Positions 20,813-30,899 of a DNA stretch of 37,519 nucleotides are shown here, one piece after another; within the stretch, counting starts at the first letter, position 1; each line of letters starts with the position of its first letter. The notes under the pieces were generated by a model that was given only the letters and a program-made list of their open reading frames with translations, was not told where the DNA came from and made no database searches. A program made the position numbers and the translations under genes. The stretch lies in NCBI RefSeq assembly GCF_000282355.1, contig NZ_AKJL01000057.1, forward strand, positions 1 to 37,519, read 5' to 3'. Origin of the DNA: Pseudomonas sp. GM49 (lineage in GTDB: Bacteria > Pseudomonadota > Gammaproteobacteria > Pseudomonadales > Pseudomonadaceae).

Positions 20813-22000
20813 TCAAGAAGCCAGTGGCGATACTTGCCAAAGCCCGTTCTGCTGAATCAATTGCCGGTCGCAGTCCGCTTCACGGGCGGCGGCCAAAGGT
20901 TGTCCAGGCAAAGCCTGAACGACACGCTGACCCTCACTGCGCAACTGGCAAACCTGCTGCCAGAGTGCCGCATCCGTACTGTCAGGCATCCAGATACCGC
21001 CAGACGGTAGCTCGATCTCAGCACGCCCCAGGGTCACCAGGGTTTTCAAATCGGTGGAGAAGCCGGTAGCCGGACGGGCGCGACCGAAGTCGGCGCCGAT
21101 GTCATCGTAACGACCGCCCTGGGCAATCGACTGGCCCACACCCGGCACGAACACGGCGAACACCACACCCGTGTGGTAGTGGTAACCGCGCAGCTCGCCC
21201 AGGTCGAAATACAGCGGCAGCTCAGGGAAACGCACGGACAGCCGCTCTGCAATCGCCAGCAAGTCGTCCAGCGCCGCCGTCACCTGTGCCGGCGCCTTGG
21301 CCAAACGCTCACGGGCCGCAGCCAGCACTTCACGACCGCCACACAGATCGACCAACGCGCGCAGCATGCCCGACAGATCGGCAGGCAAGCCCTCGGTCAA
21401 GGTAATGACCTCATCGATGGCCTTGCGTTGCAATGCGTCGAACAACTGCTGCTCGACTTCACCGGACAAACCGGCAGCGCGGGCCAGGCCACGATAGATG
21501 CCGACATGACCGAGGTCCATGTGCACATCCGGCACATCGGCCAGTTGCAGCATGGCGAGCATCAGGCTGATGACTTCGACGTCGCTGCTTGGGCTGCCGT
21601 CGCCGTACAACTCCGCACCCAGCTGAATCGGGCTGCGCGAGGACGACAAGGCGCGAGGCTGAGCGTGCAGCACGCTACCGGCATAGCACAGACGGCTCGG
21701 ACCTTCGCGACGCAGGGTATGCGCATCGATGCGCGCCACTTGCGGCGTGATGTCGGCACGGAAACCCATCTGCCGGCCCGATTGCGGGTCGATGACCTTG
21801 AAGGTGCGCAAATCCAGGTCCTGGCCTGCGCCGGTCAGCAGGGATTCCAGGTACTCGATATGGGGAGTCACGACAAACTCGTAACCCCAGCTCTGGAACA
21901 GATCCAACACCTGACGACGCGCGACTTCAATACGCGCCGCTTCCGGTGGCAGTACTTCTTCGATGCCATCTGGCAGAAGCCAGCGGTCTACCGTTGCCAT
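20813..22000 (-). CDS. hisZ: ATP phosphoribosyltransferase regulatory subunit
   Basis: A 395-residue paralogue of histidyl-tRNA synthetase without charging activity. It forms a complex with short-form HisG to start histidine synthesis and provides histidine feedback control. [35 protein letters not shown] and the [18 protein letters not shown] region ([18 protein letters not shown]) mark the HisRS-like core. The C-terminal anticodon-binding domain of HisRS is missing, as usual for HisZ. The ATG at 22000 has an excellent ribosome-binding site (GGGGAAGG); the frame remains open 62 codons further upstream, but that part lacks family character. purA follows. Confidence 0.96.
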   Translation of the reverse strand: MATVDRWLLPDGIEEVLPPEAARIEVARRQVLDLFQSWGYEFVVTPHIEYLESLLTGAGQDLDLRTFKVIDPQSGRQMGFRADITPQVARIDAHTLRREGPSRLCYAGSVLHAQPRALSSSRSPIQLGAELYGDGSPSSDVEVISLMLAMLQLADVPDVHMDLGHVGIYRGLARAAGLSGEVEQQLFDALQRKAIDEVITLTEGLPADLSGMLRALVDLCGGREVLAAARERLAKAPAQVTAALDDLLAIAERLSVRFPELPLYFDLGELRGYHYHTGVVFAVFVPGVGQSIAQGGRYDDIGADFGRARPATGFSTDLKTLVTLGRAEIELPSGGIWMPDSTDAALWQQVCQLRSEGQRVVQALPGQPLAAAREADCDRQLIQQNGLWQVSPLAS

Positions 22001-22066
22001 TACGCCTTCCCCTATATCCGGGCGACCAGCCTGTCGGCGATCCTTGAGTGAAGCAGAAAATGATCG

Positions 22067-22093
22067 GCTCATGCACAAACCACGCGCATGAGC
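22067..22093 (-). repeat. Inverted repeat in the hisZ-purA leader
   Basis: GCTCATGC (22067-22074) and GCATGAGC (22086-22093) are perfect 8-bp arms with an 11-base spacer. The element is 66 bases before the hisZ start. It could be an operator or an mRNA hairpin; no known regulator site was recognised. Confidence 0.5.
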
Positions 22094-22202
22094 GACGGAG
22101 CGAAAAGCCCTTCTACCGGCTTCGCTGACCACTTTCCTCGAAAAACTGTCGAGCCCATCGGCCCGGCATCTGCTTAAAAACAGCAATCAAACATGCAGAC
22201 GC

Positions 22203-22226
22203 AAAAAAGCCGGGAATTTCCCGGCT
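22203..22226 (-). terminator. Intrinsic terminator of hflK-hflC
   Basis: On the minus strand the palindrome AGCCGGGAAATTCCCGGCT is followed directly by TTTTTGC, a strong stem with a U-tract. It lies about 85 bp after the hflC stop and before the hisZ leader. Confidence 0.92.
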
Positions 22227-22310
22227 GCCGCATCATACACACGTTTTCCCAAAGGATCACCCCGCCAGAGGTTTTAGCCGCCCGGCGGGAGGATTCAGGT
22301 CAACGTCGTA

Positions 22311-23180
22311 TCAAGGCTTGGCTTTTTCCAGGTAGTGGAAGAAGTCACTGCTTGGGTCGAGGACCATGACGTCGGATTTGTTCGCGAAGCTTTCACGGTA
22401 GGCGCGCAGGCTACGGTAGAACGCGTAGAACTCCTGATCCTGACCGTAGGCCTTGGAATAGATCGCAGCGGCCTGGGCATCACCGTCACCGCGAACCTCC
22501 TCGGATTCACGATAGGCTTCAGCCAGCAGCACGCGGCGTTGACGATCGGCGTCGGCACGGATGCCTTCGGCCAGTTCGTTACCCTTGGCGCGGTGCTCGC
22601 GAGCTTCACGCTCACGCTCGGTGCTCATACGTTCGAACACGCTGCGGTTCACTTCTTTCGGCAGGTCGATGGTCTTGACCCGAACATCGACAACTTCGAT
22701 GCCCAGTTCCTTTTCAGCCATCTTGTTCAGCGAAGCCGTGATATCCGCCATCAGCGCATCACGCTCACCCGACACTACTTCGTGCAGGGTGCGCTTACCG
22801 AACTGGTCACGCAGGCCCGATTCCAGACGACGGGACAGACGCTCGTCGGCAATCTGCTTGAGGCCGGAAGTCGCGGTGTAGTAACGCTCTGCGTCCTTCA
22901 CGCGCCACTTGGCGAAGGCATCGACCATCACTGCTTTCTTTTCCAGCGTCAGGAAGCGTTGTGTCGGTGCATCCAGCGTCATCAGGCGTGCGTCGAATTT
23001 GCGCACCTGGTTGACGTAAGGCACTTTCACATGCAGGCCTGGCTGAACATCGGCCTGGACCACGCGACCGAACTGCAGCAACACCGCACGCTCGGTCTGA
23101 GCCACGATGTAGAAGCAGTTCCAGGCAGCGATCGCCACGACGACGCCGACAATAAGGGCGATCAGCGATTTATTGCTCAT
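22311..23180 (-). CDS. hflC: Membrane protease regulator HflC
   Basis: A 289-residue SPFH/prohibitin-family protein. One N-terminal membrane anchor lies at about residues 6-25 (LIALIVGVVVAIAAWNCFYI). It is followed by the SPFH domain (QTERAVLLQFGRVVQADVQP) and a long charged coiled-coil region (about 165-235, EREREAREHRAKGNELAEGI). With HflK it builds a large inner-membrane cage around the FtsH protease and limits its access to membrane substrates. Its ATG overlaps the hflK stop by one base (TGATG), so the two are translationally coupled. A terminator follows. Confidence 0.96.
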   Translation of the reverse strand: MSNKSLIALIVGVVVAIAAWNCFYIVAQTERAVLLQFGRVVQADVQPGLHVKVPYVNQVRKFDARLMTLDAPTQRFLTLEKKAVMVDAFAKWRVKDAERYYTATSGLKQIADERLSRRLESGLRDQFGKRTLHEVVSGERDALMADITASLNKMAEKELGIEVVDVRVKTIDLPKEVNRSVFERMSTEREREAREHRAKGNELAEGIRADADRQRRVLLAEAYRESEEVRGDGDAQAAAIYSKAYGQDQEFYAFYRSLRAYRESFANKSDVMVLDPSSDFFHYLEKAKP

Positions 23181-24355
23181 CAGCGACTCTCCCTGGTACG
23201 TGCTTGCTGTTGCTGCAGATCTGCTGCCGCACGTGCATTCGCTTCATTGCTGGTGGCTGTCGCACCGGTCATTGGAGTGCTGGTGCTGCGACCACTTTCG
23301 ACCATCTTGTCCAGCGGCAGGTACAACAGGTTGTTCTGGCCATTCTTGTTGCCGGTCACGAGAACCTTGCTGGTGTTGCTGAAGACTTCCTGCATGGTGT
23401 CCAGGTACAGACGCTGGCGGGTGACTTCAGGAGCCTTGCGGTACTCGGCGACCAGCTTGGTGAAGCGATCAGCCTCACCCTTGGCGCGCGAGACGGTTTC
23501 GTCACGGTAGCCATTGGCATCTTCAAGGATGCGCTGGGCCTGACCACGGGCTTCCGGCACGACGCCGTTGGCATAGGTTTCAGCCTGGTTGCGCGAACGC
23601 TGCTCGTCTTCACGGGCCCGGATCACGTCATCGAAGGCTTCCTGGACTTCGCGCGGTGCCGCTGCGCTCTGTACGTTGACCTGGGTGACGGTGATACCGG
23701 TGCGATAGGTGTCCATGAAGCGTTGCAGACGCTCCTTGATCTCGCTGGCCATCAATTCACGACCTTCGGTCAGCACCTGGTCCATTGCGGTGGAACCCAC
23801 CACATGGCGCAAGGCGCTGTCGGTCGCGTGCTGCAGGCTGATTTCCGGCTGATCGACGCTCAGCACGAAGTCCTGCAGGTTGCTGATCTTGTACTGCACG
23901 GTCAGTGGCACTTCGACGATGTTCTCGTCTTCAGTCAGCATCTGGCCCTGCTTGGTATAGGCACGCTCACGCGTTACGTTTTCCAAGTACTTCCTGTCGA
24001 TCGGCGGGAAGTAGATATTCAGGCCCGGACCCACGGTTTCGTAGTACTTGCCGAAGCGCAGCACCACGGCTTGCTCCTGCTCGTCGACGACATAAACCGC
24101 GCTGTACAGCCATACGGCGGCCAGCACGACAAGGCCGATACCGAGCAAACCGCCAAAGCCGCCACTCTTGCCCGGACCACCGCCGTCGTCACCACCACGT
24201 TTCTTACCGCCACCGAACAAACCGTTCAGGCTTTCCTGCAGCTTTCGGAAGGCCTCGTCGAGATCCGGTGGCCCCTTGCGGTCGCCGTTGTTACGACGCT
24301 TGCCACCCCAAGGATCCTGATTATTCGAGTTGCCACCCGGCTCATTCCAAGCCAT
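23180..24355 (-). CDS. hflK: Membrane protease regulator HflK
   Basis: A 391-residue partner of HflC. A glycine-rich, charged cytoplasmic N-terminus begins MAWNEPGGNSNNQDPWGGKR and includes GGGKKRGGDDGGGPGKSGG (about 48-66). A single membrane segment at about 69-90 and the SPFH domain (DEQEQAVVLRFGKYYETVGP) follow, then a coiled-coil stretch (about 260-320) and a low-complexity Ala/Gln/Arg C-terminus. I chose the ATG at 24355, which matches the HflK family start, over one 12 codons upstream. It lies 96 bp after hflX, close enough for a shared transcript, although it may also have its own promoter. Confidence 0.96.
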   Translation of the reverse strand: MAWNEPGGNSNNQDPWGGKRRNNGDRKGPPDLDEAFRKLQESLNGLFGGGKKRGGDDGGGPGKSGGFGGLLGIGLVVLAAVWLYSAVYVVDEQEQAVVLRFGKYYETVGPGLNIYFPPIDRKYLENVTRERAYTKQGQMLTEDENIVEVPLTVQYKISNLQDFVLSVDQPEISLQHATDSALRHVVGSTAMDQVLTEGRELMASEIKERLQRFMDTYRTGITVTQVNVQSAAAPREVQEAFDDVIRAREDEQRSRNQAETYANGVVPEARGQAQRILEDANGYRDETVSRAKGEADRFTKLVAEYRKAPEVTRQRLYLDTMQEVFSNTSKVLVTGNKNGQNNLLYLPLDKMVESGRSTSTPMTGATATSNEANARAAADLQQQQARTRESR

Positions 24356-24451
24356 AGCGCTCTCCATCTGATAAAGCAAAGACGCACCCACGGCGCGCCG
24401 ACCAATGCTACAGAATGCCTGTCACCACGGCACAACCGCTTTCTCAGGCTT

Positions 24452-25753
24452 TTATTGCAAAGTGTGTTGCTCGATGAACTCCATCGGTTGCAAACCTTCG
24501 CGACTCACCAGCCGATTCAATTCGGCTCGTGGCAAACGAACGGCCAGTAAACTGATGCCTTCGTCGTCATGCTCTTCTTTCTGTACAGCACCGAGTTCGA
24601 AAAACTGCGCACGCAGTCGAGCAAATCGATTCGGCAAGCGCAAGGTGCCAACAAACAACTCATCGCCAAGCAGCTCGGCCACGGCCTGCTTGAGCAGGTC
24701 CAGACCCGTACCATCTTTCGCCGAAAGCCAGACCCGCTGCGGTTTGCCATCGGCATCGCGCTGGATCTGCGGCTCCACGCCCTCGAGCAAATCGAGTTTG
24801 TTATAGACCTCCAGGATCGGCAAGTCTTGAGCCCCGATCTCTCCGAGCACCACCATGACCTGTTCAATCTGGGCCATGCGCTCGGGTTCATGGGAGTCGA
24901 TCACGTGCAACAACAGGTCGGAGTTGCTCGACTCTTCGAGCGTAGCCCGAAAAGCCTCGACCAGCTTGTGCGGCAAGTGGCGAATGAAGCCCACGGTGTC
25001 AGCCAGCACGATCGGGCCGAGGTCATCGAGCTCGAGTCGACGCAAGGTCGGGTCGAGGGTGGCGAACAACTGGTCGGCCGCGAAGACATCGGAATCGGTC
25101 ACCGAGTTGAACAGCGTCGATTTGCCGGCGTTGGTGTAACCCACCAGCGAAACCGTCGGAATGTCCGCTCGTTTGCGGCCACGGCGCGATTGCTCACGCT
25201 GGCTGCGGACCTTTTCCAGGCGTCCCTTGATCTGCCGCAGGCGAACCCGCAACAGGCGCCGGTCGGTTTCCAGCTGGGTTTCACCCGGACCGCGCAGGCC
25301 GATACCGCCTTTCTGCCGTTCAAGGTGAGTCCAGCCGCGAACCAGCCGCGTACTCATGTGCTCAAGCTGGGCCAGTTCGACCTGGAGCTTGCCTTCATGG
25401 GTGCGGGCGCGTTGGGCGAAGATATCGAGAATCAAGCCCGTGCGGTCGATCACGCGACACTCGAAAATACGTTCGAGGTTACGTTCCTGACTGGGCGTGA
25501 GGATGTGATTGAAAATCACCAGATCGACCTGCTCGGCCTGGACCAGGTCGCGCAATTCTTCGACCTTGCCGCTGCTGATCAGGGTTTTGGCGGTTGGCCG
25601 ATGACGCGGCACGCTGAAAAACGCGACGGTCTCGGCGCCAGCCGAAATTGCCAACTCCTGAAACTCCTGCGGATCTTCGCGCGCCTCAGGGTCCTGACCA
25701 TCCAAGTGAACGAGAATGGCTCGTTCACCACCACCGTGGCGCTCAAAGAACAA
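24452..25753 (-). CDS. hflX: Ribosome-associated GTPase HflX (TTG start)
   Basis: A 433-residue GTPase that binds the 50S subunit and splits stalled ribosomes after stress. An N-terminal HflX domain carries the signature GGIGLRGPGETQLETDRR (149-166). The G domain has G1 GYTNAGKST (205-213), DTVGF (252-256) and NKLD (318-321). A short C-terminal domain ends the protein. The apparent start is TTG at 25753, in the frame giving FFERHGGGERAILVHLDGQ, with AGGAG six bases before it. No better ATG lies nearby upstream before hfq. It starts 12 bp after the hfq stop, the conserved hfq-hflX order. Confidence 0.95.
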   Translation of the reverse strand: MFFERHGGGERAILVHLDGQDPEAREDPQEFQELAISAGAETVAFFSVPRHRPTAKTLISSGKVEELRDLVQAEQVDLVIFNHILTPSQERNLERIFECRVIDRTGLILDIFAQRARTHEGKLQVELAQLEHMSTRLVRGWTHLERQKGGIGLRGPGETQLETDRRLLRVRLRQIKGRLEKVRSQREQSRRGRKRADIPTVSLVGYTNAGKSTLFNSVTDSDVFAADQLFATLDPTLRRLELDDLGPIVLADTVGFIRHLPHKLVEAFRATLEESSNSDLLLHVIDSHEPERMAQIEQVMVVLGEIGAQDLPILEVYNKLDLLEGVEPQIQRDADGKPQRVWLSAKDGTGLDLLKQAVAELLGDELFVGTLRLPNRFARLRAQFFELGAVQKEEHDDEGISLLAVRLPRAELNRLVSREGLQPMEFIEQHTLQ

Positions 25754-25765
25754 AGGAGACTCCTA

Positions 25766-26026
25766 TCAGGCGTTACCTGGCTCAGCGTCACCTGCATCGG
25801 ATTCGGTTGCGCTAGGCAGACGAATTGGACGAACCGGCACCACTGTAGAGATAGCGTGTTTGTAGACCATCTGGCTAACGGTGTTTTTCAGCAGGATGAC
25901 GAATTGGTCGAAAGACTCGATCGTGCCTTGCAGTTTGATACCGTTGACCAGGTAGATGGACACCCCAACTTTTTCTTTACGCAAAGTATTCAAGTAAGGG
26001 TCTTGTAGCGAATGCCCTTTTGACAT
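25766..26026 (-). CDS. hfq: RNA chaperone Hfq
   Basis: An 86-residue Sm-like hexameric protein that pairs small RNAs with mRNAs and represses Crc-dependent targets in Pseudomonas. [20 protein letters not shown], the Sm1 region [20 protein letters not shown] and the Sm2 motif [10 protein letters not shown] are diagnostic. The rim patch reads RKEK rather than the RRER of E. coli, and Gly replaces Pro before VSIYLV; I believe both are usual in Pseudomonas. The C-terminal tail (after about residue 68) is short and acidic. The ATG at 26026 has AAGGAG eight bases upstream; an upstream in-frame GTG would add three residues and is less likely. Confidence 0.98.
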   Translation of the reverse strand: MSKGHSLQDPYLNTLRKEKVGVSIYLVNGIKLQGTIESFDQFVILLKNTVSQMVYKHAISTVVPVRPIRLPSATESDAGDAEPGNA

Positions 26027-26119
26027 GTGCCGCACTCCTTTAAGGATTCAATATAAAAAATAGGTAAACAGATGGCTTTGGCCGCCACACCCCCAAGGAT
26101 AGACGGCAATTGCAAGGAC

Positions 26120-27091
26120 TCAGCTCAATATGGAGATGGTCCCCAGGTATTTCAAGGCGCGCGGCAGATTGTCGCAATCCAGACTGTCCAGCCAATGCAG
26201 GTCAGTCCAACTGCGCAGCCAGGTGAACTGGCGTTTCGCCAATTGGCGCGTGGCAATGATTCCACGCTCCTGCATCTCGGCTGACGTCAGCTTGCCATCC
26301 AGGTAGTCCCAGACTTGGCGGTAGCCTACTGCACGTATAGACGGCAACCCGGCATGCAGGTCACCTCTTTTACGCAGGGCTACGACCTCGTCAATGAATC
26401 CCTGTTCCAACATTAAAGTGAATCTTTGTTTAATTCGCTCGTGCAGTACCTGGCGATTTGCCGGGGCAATGGCCAAGTTCGCGACAGTATAGGGCAATTG
26501 TTGCCGTCCCGAAGCGGCTGCTTCAGTACTTTGCACAGATTGTTGCAAACGCAGGGCAGTCATGCTTTGACCACTGACACGATAAACTTCCAGTGCTCGA
26601 CTGAGGCGCTGGGGATCGTTCGGGTGAATCCGCGCCGCAGACTCCGGATCGATCACTGCCAATTGTTCGTGCAAGGCTTGCCAGCCAAGGCGTGCAGCCT
26701 CTTCTTCGATCTGCGCGCGGACGTCGGGATCGGCCGCCGGCATATCCGCCAGACCTTCAACCAAAGCCTTGTAATAGAGCATGGTGCCGCCCACCAGCAG
26801 CGGTATTTTTCCGCGTGCGGTGATATCGGCCATGGCCTCCAGGGCGTCACGGCGGAAATCCGCAGCCGAATAGCTCTCGGCCGGGTCAAGAATATCGATC
26901 AGACGATGCGGATATTGCGCCAGCAGCTCTTTGGAAGGCTTGGCGGTGCCGATGTCCATGCCACGGTAGACCAGCGCCGAATCGACGCTGATCAACTCGC
27001 AAGGCAGGACTTTGGTGAGCTCGATGGCCAGGTCGGTCTTGCCGGCGGCGGTCGGGCCCATCAGGAAAATTGCAGGTGGGAACTGGCTCAT
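26120..27091 (-). CDS. miaA: tRNA dimethylallyltransferase MiaA
   Basis: A 323-residue enzyme that transfers the dimethylallyl group to N6 of A37 in tRNAs reading codons that start with U. The P-loop GPTAAGKT is at 12-19. [19 protein letters not shown] and [10 protein letters not shown] are substrate-loop motifs, and the region around [11 protein letters not shown] is conserved. The ATG at 27091 overlaps the mutL stop by one base (TGATG). The TTG just before it would add one residue and is less likely. A 93-bp gap, rather AT-rich near its end, separates it from hfq and may hold an hfq promoter. Confidence 0.97.
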   Translation of the reverse strand: MSQFPPAIFLMGPTAAGKTDLAIELTKVLPCELISVDSALVYRGMDIGTAKPSKELLAQYPHRLIDILDPAESYSAADFRRDALEAMADITARGKIPLLVGGTMLYYKALVEGLADMPAADPDVRAQIEEEAARLGWQALHEQLAVIDPESAARIHPNDPQRLSRALEVYRVSGQSMTALRLQQSVQSTEAAASGRQQLPYTVANLAIAPANRQVLHERIKQRFTLMLEQGFIDEVVALRKRGDLHAGLPSIRAVGYRQVWDYLDGKLTSAEMQERGIIATRQLAKRQFTWLRSWTDLHWLDSLDCDNLPRALKYLGTISILS

Positions 27092-29001
27092 CAACGACCG
27101 CGCAAGAACAGTTTGTCCAGATCATCCAGGCCCAGTTGGGTCCAGGTCGGTCGGCCATGGTTGCATTGACCGCTGCGCTCGGTGTTTTCCATGTCACGCA
27201 GCAGAGCGTTCATTTCCGGCAGGGCCAAACGCCGATTCGCACGAACCGCGCCGTGGCAGGCCATGGTTCCGAGCAATTCGTTCAGGTGCGCCTGAATGCG
27301 GTCGCTGGTGCCGAACTCCATCAGATCAGCCAGGACGTCGGCGACCAGCCGGTTGGCCTCGGCCTGCTTGAGCAGTGCCGGAATCTGCCGGATCGCCAGG
27401 GTTTCCGGGCCCAGGCGCTGCAATTCAAAGCCCAGGCGCTGGAACCAGGCGACATGCTCCTCGGCGCAATCGGCTTCACGCTGACTGACGGCCAGGGACT
27501 CCGGCACCAGCAACGGCTGGCCACTCAGGCCCTCGCTGGCCATCGCTACCTTCAGACGCTCATACATGATCCGCTCGTGGGCGGCATGCATGTCCACCAG
27601 CACCAGACCCTGGGCGTTCTCCGAAAGAATATAGATGCCCTTGAGTTGCGCCAGCGCATAACCGAGCGGCGGGATGTCGTCCTGCCCGGCCGGTAGCGCG
27701 ACGGCATTGGCCTCGGGTAGCGGCGCAAAAAACTCGCGGTAGGCGGCCTGCGCTTCGGCGACAGGAACGCCGGACTGCGGACGCGGCGTGTATTGATACT
27801 GATAACCCGCGCCAGCTCCCGAACCTGCCGGCGTATTGAACGACGGCTGAGCCTGAGGCTGTTCCAGCAGCGCATTGGCGGCCAGGCGCATTTCGCCCTG
27901 AGGGCCGAATTCACCGGCTTCGAGGCCGGTAGGCCGGACGATGGCCGTGGCAACCGGCGCCGCCAGATGATCGTCGGGGCGCACATCGCCCAAGGCGCGG
28001 TGCAAGGTGCCGTAGAGGAAATCGTGAACCATGCGCCCTTCACGGAAACGCACTTCGTGCTTGGTCGGGTGCACGTTGACGTCGACGCCGGTCGGATCGA
28101 CCTCGAAAAACAGTACGAAGGTCGGGTGCCGACCGTTGAACAGTACATCGCGATAGGCCTGGCGCACCGCGTGGGCCACCAGCTTGTCGCGCACGGCACG
28201 GCCATTGACGAAGAAATACTGCAAATCCGCCTGGCTACGATTGAAGGTCGGCAAGCCGACCCAGCCCCATAGATGCAGGCCATTGCGCTCGATTTCGATC
28301 GGCAGTGCCTGCTCCAGGAAGCCCGGCCCGCAGATCGCCGCCACGCGCCGGGCACGGGCCGCATCGTCGTGGGCCTCGTGCAGGCTGAGGATGGTCTTGC
28401 CGTTATGGCGCAGATGGAACGCCACATCGAAGCGCGCCAGGGCCAGACGCCTGATCACTTCTTGCAGGTGATCGAATTCGGTTTTTTCAGTCTTGAGAAA
28501 CTTGCGCCGCGCCGGCGTGTTGAAGAACAGGTCGCGTACTTCAACCGAAGTGCCCACCGGGTGGGCCGCAGGCTGCACACGGGGCGCCATGTCCCGGCCC
28601 TCGGTCTCGACCTGCCAGGCCTGATCGGCGTCGCGGGTGCGGGAGGTCAGGGTCAGGCGCGCGACGGAGCTGATCGATGCCAGGGCTTCACCGCGAAACC
28701 CCAGGCTCATGACCTGTTCAAGGTCCTCCAGGTTGCGGATCTTGCTGGTGGCGTGACGGGCCAGGGCCAGCGGCAGGTCATCGGCGGAAATGCCGCTGCC
28801 ATCGTCACGTACCCGCAGCAACTTGACGCCGCCCTGCTCCACATCGACATCGATGCGTCTGGCACCAGAGTCGAGGCTGTTTTCCAGCAATTCCTTGATC
28901 ACCGAAGCCGGGCGTTCAACCACCTCACCCGCGGCAATCTGGTTCGCCAGTCGCGGGCTGAGCAGCTCGATTCGTGCGCCATTGTTCAGGACCTGATTCA
29001 T
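27091..29001 (-). CDS. mutL: DNA mismatch repair protein MutL
   Basis: A 636-residue mismatch repair ATPase. GHKL ATPase motifs are in the N-terminal third: KELLENSLD (36-44), DDGSGI (66-71) and [10 protein letters not shown] (101-110). A Pro/Gln/Ala-rich linker covers roughly 340-430. The C-terminal dimerisation domain carries the endonuclease motif [12 protein letters not shown] (Asp470, His472, Glu476, Glu481), plus ACHGAVRA (581-588) and CNHGRPTW (613-620). These indicate a nicking MutL, as expected for a Pseudomonas that lacks MutH. It overlaps amiB upstream by 4 bp (ATGA) and miaA downstream by 1 bp. Confidence 0.97.
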   Translation of the reverse strand: MNQVLNNGARIELLSPRLANQIAAGEVVERPASVIKELLENSLDSGARRIDVDVEQGGVKLLRVRDDGSGISADDLPLALARHATSKIRNLEDLEQVMSLGFRGEALASISSVARLTLTSRTRDADQAWQVETEGRDMAPRVQPAAHPVGTSVEVRDLFFNTPARRKFLKTEKTEFDHLQEVIRRLALARFDVAFHLRHNGKTILSLHEAHDDAARARRVAAICGPGFLEQALPIEIERNGLHLWGWVGLPTFNRSQADLQYFFVNGRAVRDKLVAHAVRQAYRDVLFNGRHPTFVLFFEVDPTGVDVNVHPTKHEVRFREGRMVHDFLYGTLHRALGDVRPDDHLAAPVATAIVRPTGLEAGEFGPQGEMRLAANALLEQPQAQPSFNTPAGSGAGAGYQYQYTPRPQSGVPVAEAQAAYREFFAPLPEANAVALPAGQDDIPPLGYALAQLKGIYILSENAQGLVLVDMHAAHERIMYERLKVAMASEGLSGQPLLVPESLAVSQREADCAEEHVAWFQRLGFELQRLGPETLAIRQIPALLKQAEANRLVADVLADLMEFGTSDRIQAHLNELLGTMACHGAVRANRRLALPEMNALLRDMENTERSGQCNHGRPTWTQLGLDDLDKLFLRGR

Positions 29002-30428
29002 TCTTTGGCCGCCAGTTCAGTGCCCGGAATAGTCAGGTGCTGACCGATCTTGAGCTCATCGCTCGACAGGTTGTTGGCGCTGCGCAGGGTGGCTGGCGAC
29101 ACCTGATAACGCACGGCGATCATCGCCAGGGTCTCGCCCGGGTTGACGCGATGGTCACGTGGACCTTGCACAATCTTGCCGGAGTCACGCAGCCAGGCAA
29201 TGTAAGTGCCCGGCGGCGGGTTCTGCTGGAAGAACTGGCGCACACCGCTGCTGATCGAACGCGCCAACGCTTGCTGGTGGTTCGATGCCGCGAGTTTCGA
29301 GGCTTCGTTGGCGTTGGAGATGAACCCGGTTTCCACCAGGATCGACGGAATATCCGGCGACTTCAGCACCATGAACCCGGCCTGCTCGACCCGCTGCTTG
29401 TGCAGCGGCGTAACCCGGCCAATGTTGCTCAGCACCTTCTGGCCAACGTTCAGGCTGGACGTCAGGGATGCTGTCATCGACAGGTCGAGCAACACGCCGG
29501 CGAGCATGCGGTCCTTGTCATCGAGGCTGACGTTGCCGGCACCACCGATCAGGTCGGAACGGTTTTCGCTGTCGGCCAGCCAGCGGGCCGTCTCCGAGGT
29601 TGCGCCACGATCGGACAGGGCAAATACCGAAGCACCGAAAGCAGCGGCAGAAGGTGCGGCGTCGGCGTGGATCGAGACGAACAGGTCGGCGCCTTTCTTG
29701 CGGGCGATTTCGGTACGGCCGCGCAACGGAATGAAATAGTCGCCGGTACGGGTCAGTTCGGCGCGGAAGCCTTTCATGCCGCTGATCTGACGCTGCGTTT
29801 CGCGGGCGATCTGCAACACCACGTCTTTCTCACGCTGACCGCGAGAACCCGATGCACCCGGGTCTTCGCCGCCGTGTCCGGCGTCGATCACCACAACGAT
29901 GTCGCGCTTGCCGGCCGGGGCCGGTGGCAGCTTGATTGCAGGTTCCGCAGGCGTTACCGGTACGGCGGGCACCGTGGCGACCGAGGGTGCAGGCGCTGGA
30001 GGTGGAGCGGCATCTGCGGCGTTATCGAACAGATCGACCACCAACCGGTTGCCGTACTGGGCGTTCGGCGCCAGGGAGAAGCTTTTTGGCGTCACGGCCT
30101 TTTTCAGGTCGATGACCACCCGCAGGTCGGTCGGCGTGCGTTGGGCCGAGCGCATGGCGGTAATCGGGGTGTTCGAGGTATTGACGTTGAGCGGCGCACC
30201 GAGGGTCGCGCCATTGATGTCGATGACTAGGCGATCCGGAGCCGTGAGGGTAAAGACGCTGTGTTGCACCGGGCCGGTCAGGTCAAACACCAGCCGCGTG
30301 TTGTCCGGTGCCCGCCACAGACGAACACTGTTGACCTTCGTATCGGCCACAGCGTCGACGGTCACCGCCAGAAACAACACCCCTACGGCAGCCACCAACG
30401 CGCGAAAGCGCATACCTAACCCCATCAT
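28998..30428 (-). CDS. amiB: N-acetylmuramoyl-L-alanine amidase AmiB
   Basis: A 476-residue periplasmic zinc amidase that cuts the peptide from murein during cell separation. A signal peptide covers about residues 1-28 ([19 protein letters not shown]). An AMIN domain (about 30-135) directs it to the septum. A Pro/Ala linker (140-172) and an Amidase_3 domain follow, with zinc ligands His185 ([10 protein letters not shown]), Glu200 and His254 ([10 protein letters not shown]) and catalytic Glu366 (LVETGFISN). A LysM domain (about 427-468, [18 protein letters not shown]) binds murein. Two adjacent ATGs are possible starts, and a third at codon 6. It directly abuts tsaE and overlaps mutL by 4 bp. 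Confidence 0.97.
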   Translation of the reverse strand: MMGLGMRFRALVAAVGVLFLAVTVDAVADTKVNSVRLWRAPDNTRLVFDLTGPVQHSVFTLTAPDRLVIDINGATLGAPLNVNTSNTPITAMRSAQRTPTDLRVVIDLKKAVTPKSFSLAPNAQYGNRLVVDLFDNAADAAPPPAPAPSVATVPAVPVTPAEPAIKLPPAPAGKRDIVVVIDAGHGGEDPGASGSRGQREKDVVLQIARETQRQISGMKGFRAELTRTGDYFIPLRGRTEIARKKGADLFVSIHADAAPSAAAFGASVFALSDRGATSETARWLADSENRSDLIGGAGNVSLDDKDRMLAGVLLDLSMTASLTSSLNVGQKVLSNIGRVTPLHKQRVEQAGFMVLKSPDIPSILVETGFISNANEASKLAASNHQQALARSISSGVRQFFQQNPPPGTYIAWLRDSGKIVQGPRDHRVNPGETLAMIAVRYQVSPATLRSANNLSSDELKIGQHLTIPGTELAAKE

Positions 30429-30899
30429 CTATATGGATTCCAATGCCAAAGCGGCACACCAGGACTCGCCACGCGAACCCTGGGATAAAATTTTCAGCGA
30501 ACGTCCGCTGTCTTGCGGGCTAATGGTAATGGTCAGGTCGGGCTTTGGCAAAAAGCCTGCACCTTTTTCGGACCACTCGATCAGGCACAGGGCGTCGTCT
30601 TCGAAGTAGTCGCGGATGCCGAGGAATTCCAGCTCTTCCGGGTCGACCAGGCGATACAGGTCGAAATGGAAAGCGCGAATGTCGCCGATCTCGTAGGGCT
30701 CGACCAAGGTGAAGGTCGGACTTTTTACCGCCCCGACATGCCCCAGACCACGGATGATGCCTCGGGACAACGTGGTTTTGCCCATCCCCAGGTTGCCCTC
30801 AAGGAAGATCAGGCCATGGCCTTGGGTGATTCGGGCAATGCGTGCGCCAAAGTCGCTCATGGCCTGCTCATCGGCCAGGTACAGGGTTACTTCAGACAC
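30429..30899 (-). CDS. tsaE: tRNA threonylcarbamoyladenosine synthesis ATPase TsaE (GTG start)
   Basis: A 156-residue P-loop ATPase that works with TsaB and TsaD to install t6A37 on ANN-decoding tRNAs. Walker A is GNLGMGKTT (35-43). KSPTFTLVEPYE and FHFDLYRLVDPEELEFLG are diagnostic. The start codon is GTG at 30899, lying within the last codons of nnr (13-bp overlap), so translation is likely coupled to nnr. An internal ATG at codon 14 would cut into the domain and is rejected. Confidence 0.96.
   Translation of the reverse strand: MSEVTLYLADEQAMSDFGARIARITQGHGLIFLEGNLGMGKTTLSRGIIRGLGHVGAVKSPTFTLVEPYEIGDIRAFHFDLYRLVDPEELEFLGIRDYFEDDALCLIEWSEKGAGFLPKPDLTITISPQDSGRSLKILSQGSRGESWCAALALESI

Larger units (their letters stand above)
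22001..22310. other. Intergenic region, 310 bp, between hflC and hisZ
   Basis: It contains the hflKC terminator (22203-22226), a second weaker inverted repeat CCCGCC/GGCGGG (22261-22289), and an 8-bp-arm inverted repeat in the hisZ leader (22067-22093). I found no open frame resembling the small DUF2065 (YjeT-like) gene that I recall at this place in P. aeruginosa. The hisZ promoter should lie within 22095-22200, but I could not choose one with confidence. Confidence 0.6.

Noticed and set aside
22001..22186. Upstream extension of hisZ by 62 codons
   Set aside because: HisZ begins at [12 protein letters not shown] with a very good ribosome-binding site at 22000; the extension covers a leader with an inverted repeat.
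27091..29001. Possible loss of MutL endonuclease function because Met replaces Gln in DQHA and Asn replaces Pro in CPHGRP
   Set aside because: The metal-binding Asp470, His472, Glu476, Glu481 and the Cys/His residues of the other motifs are all present, so the endonuclease looks intact.
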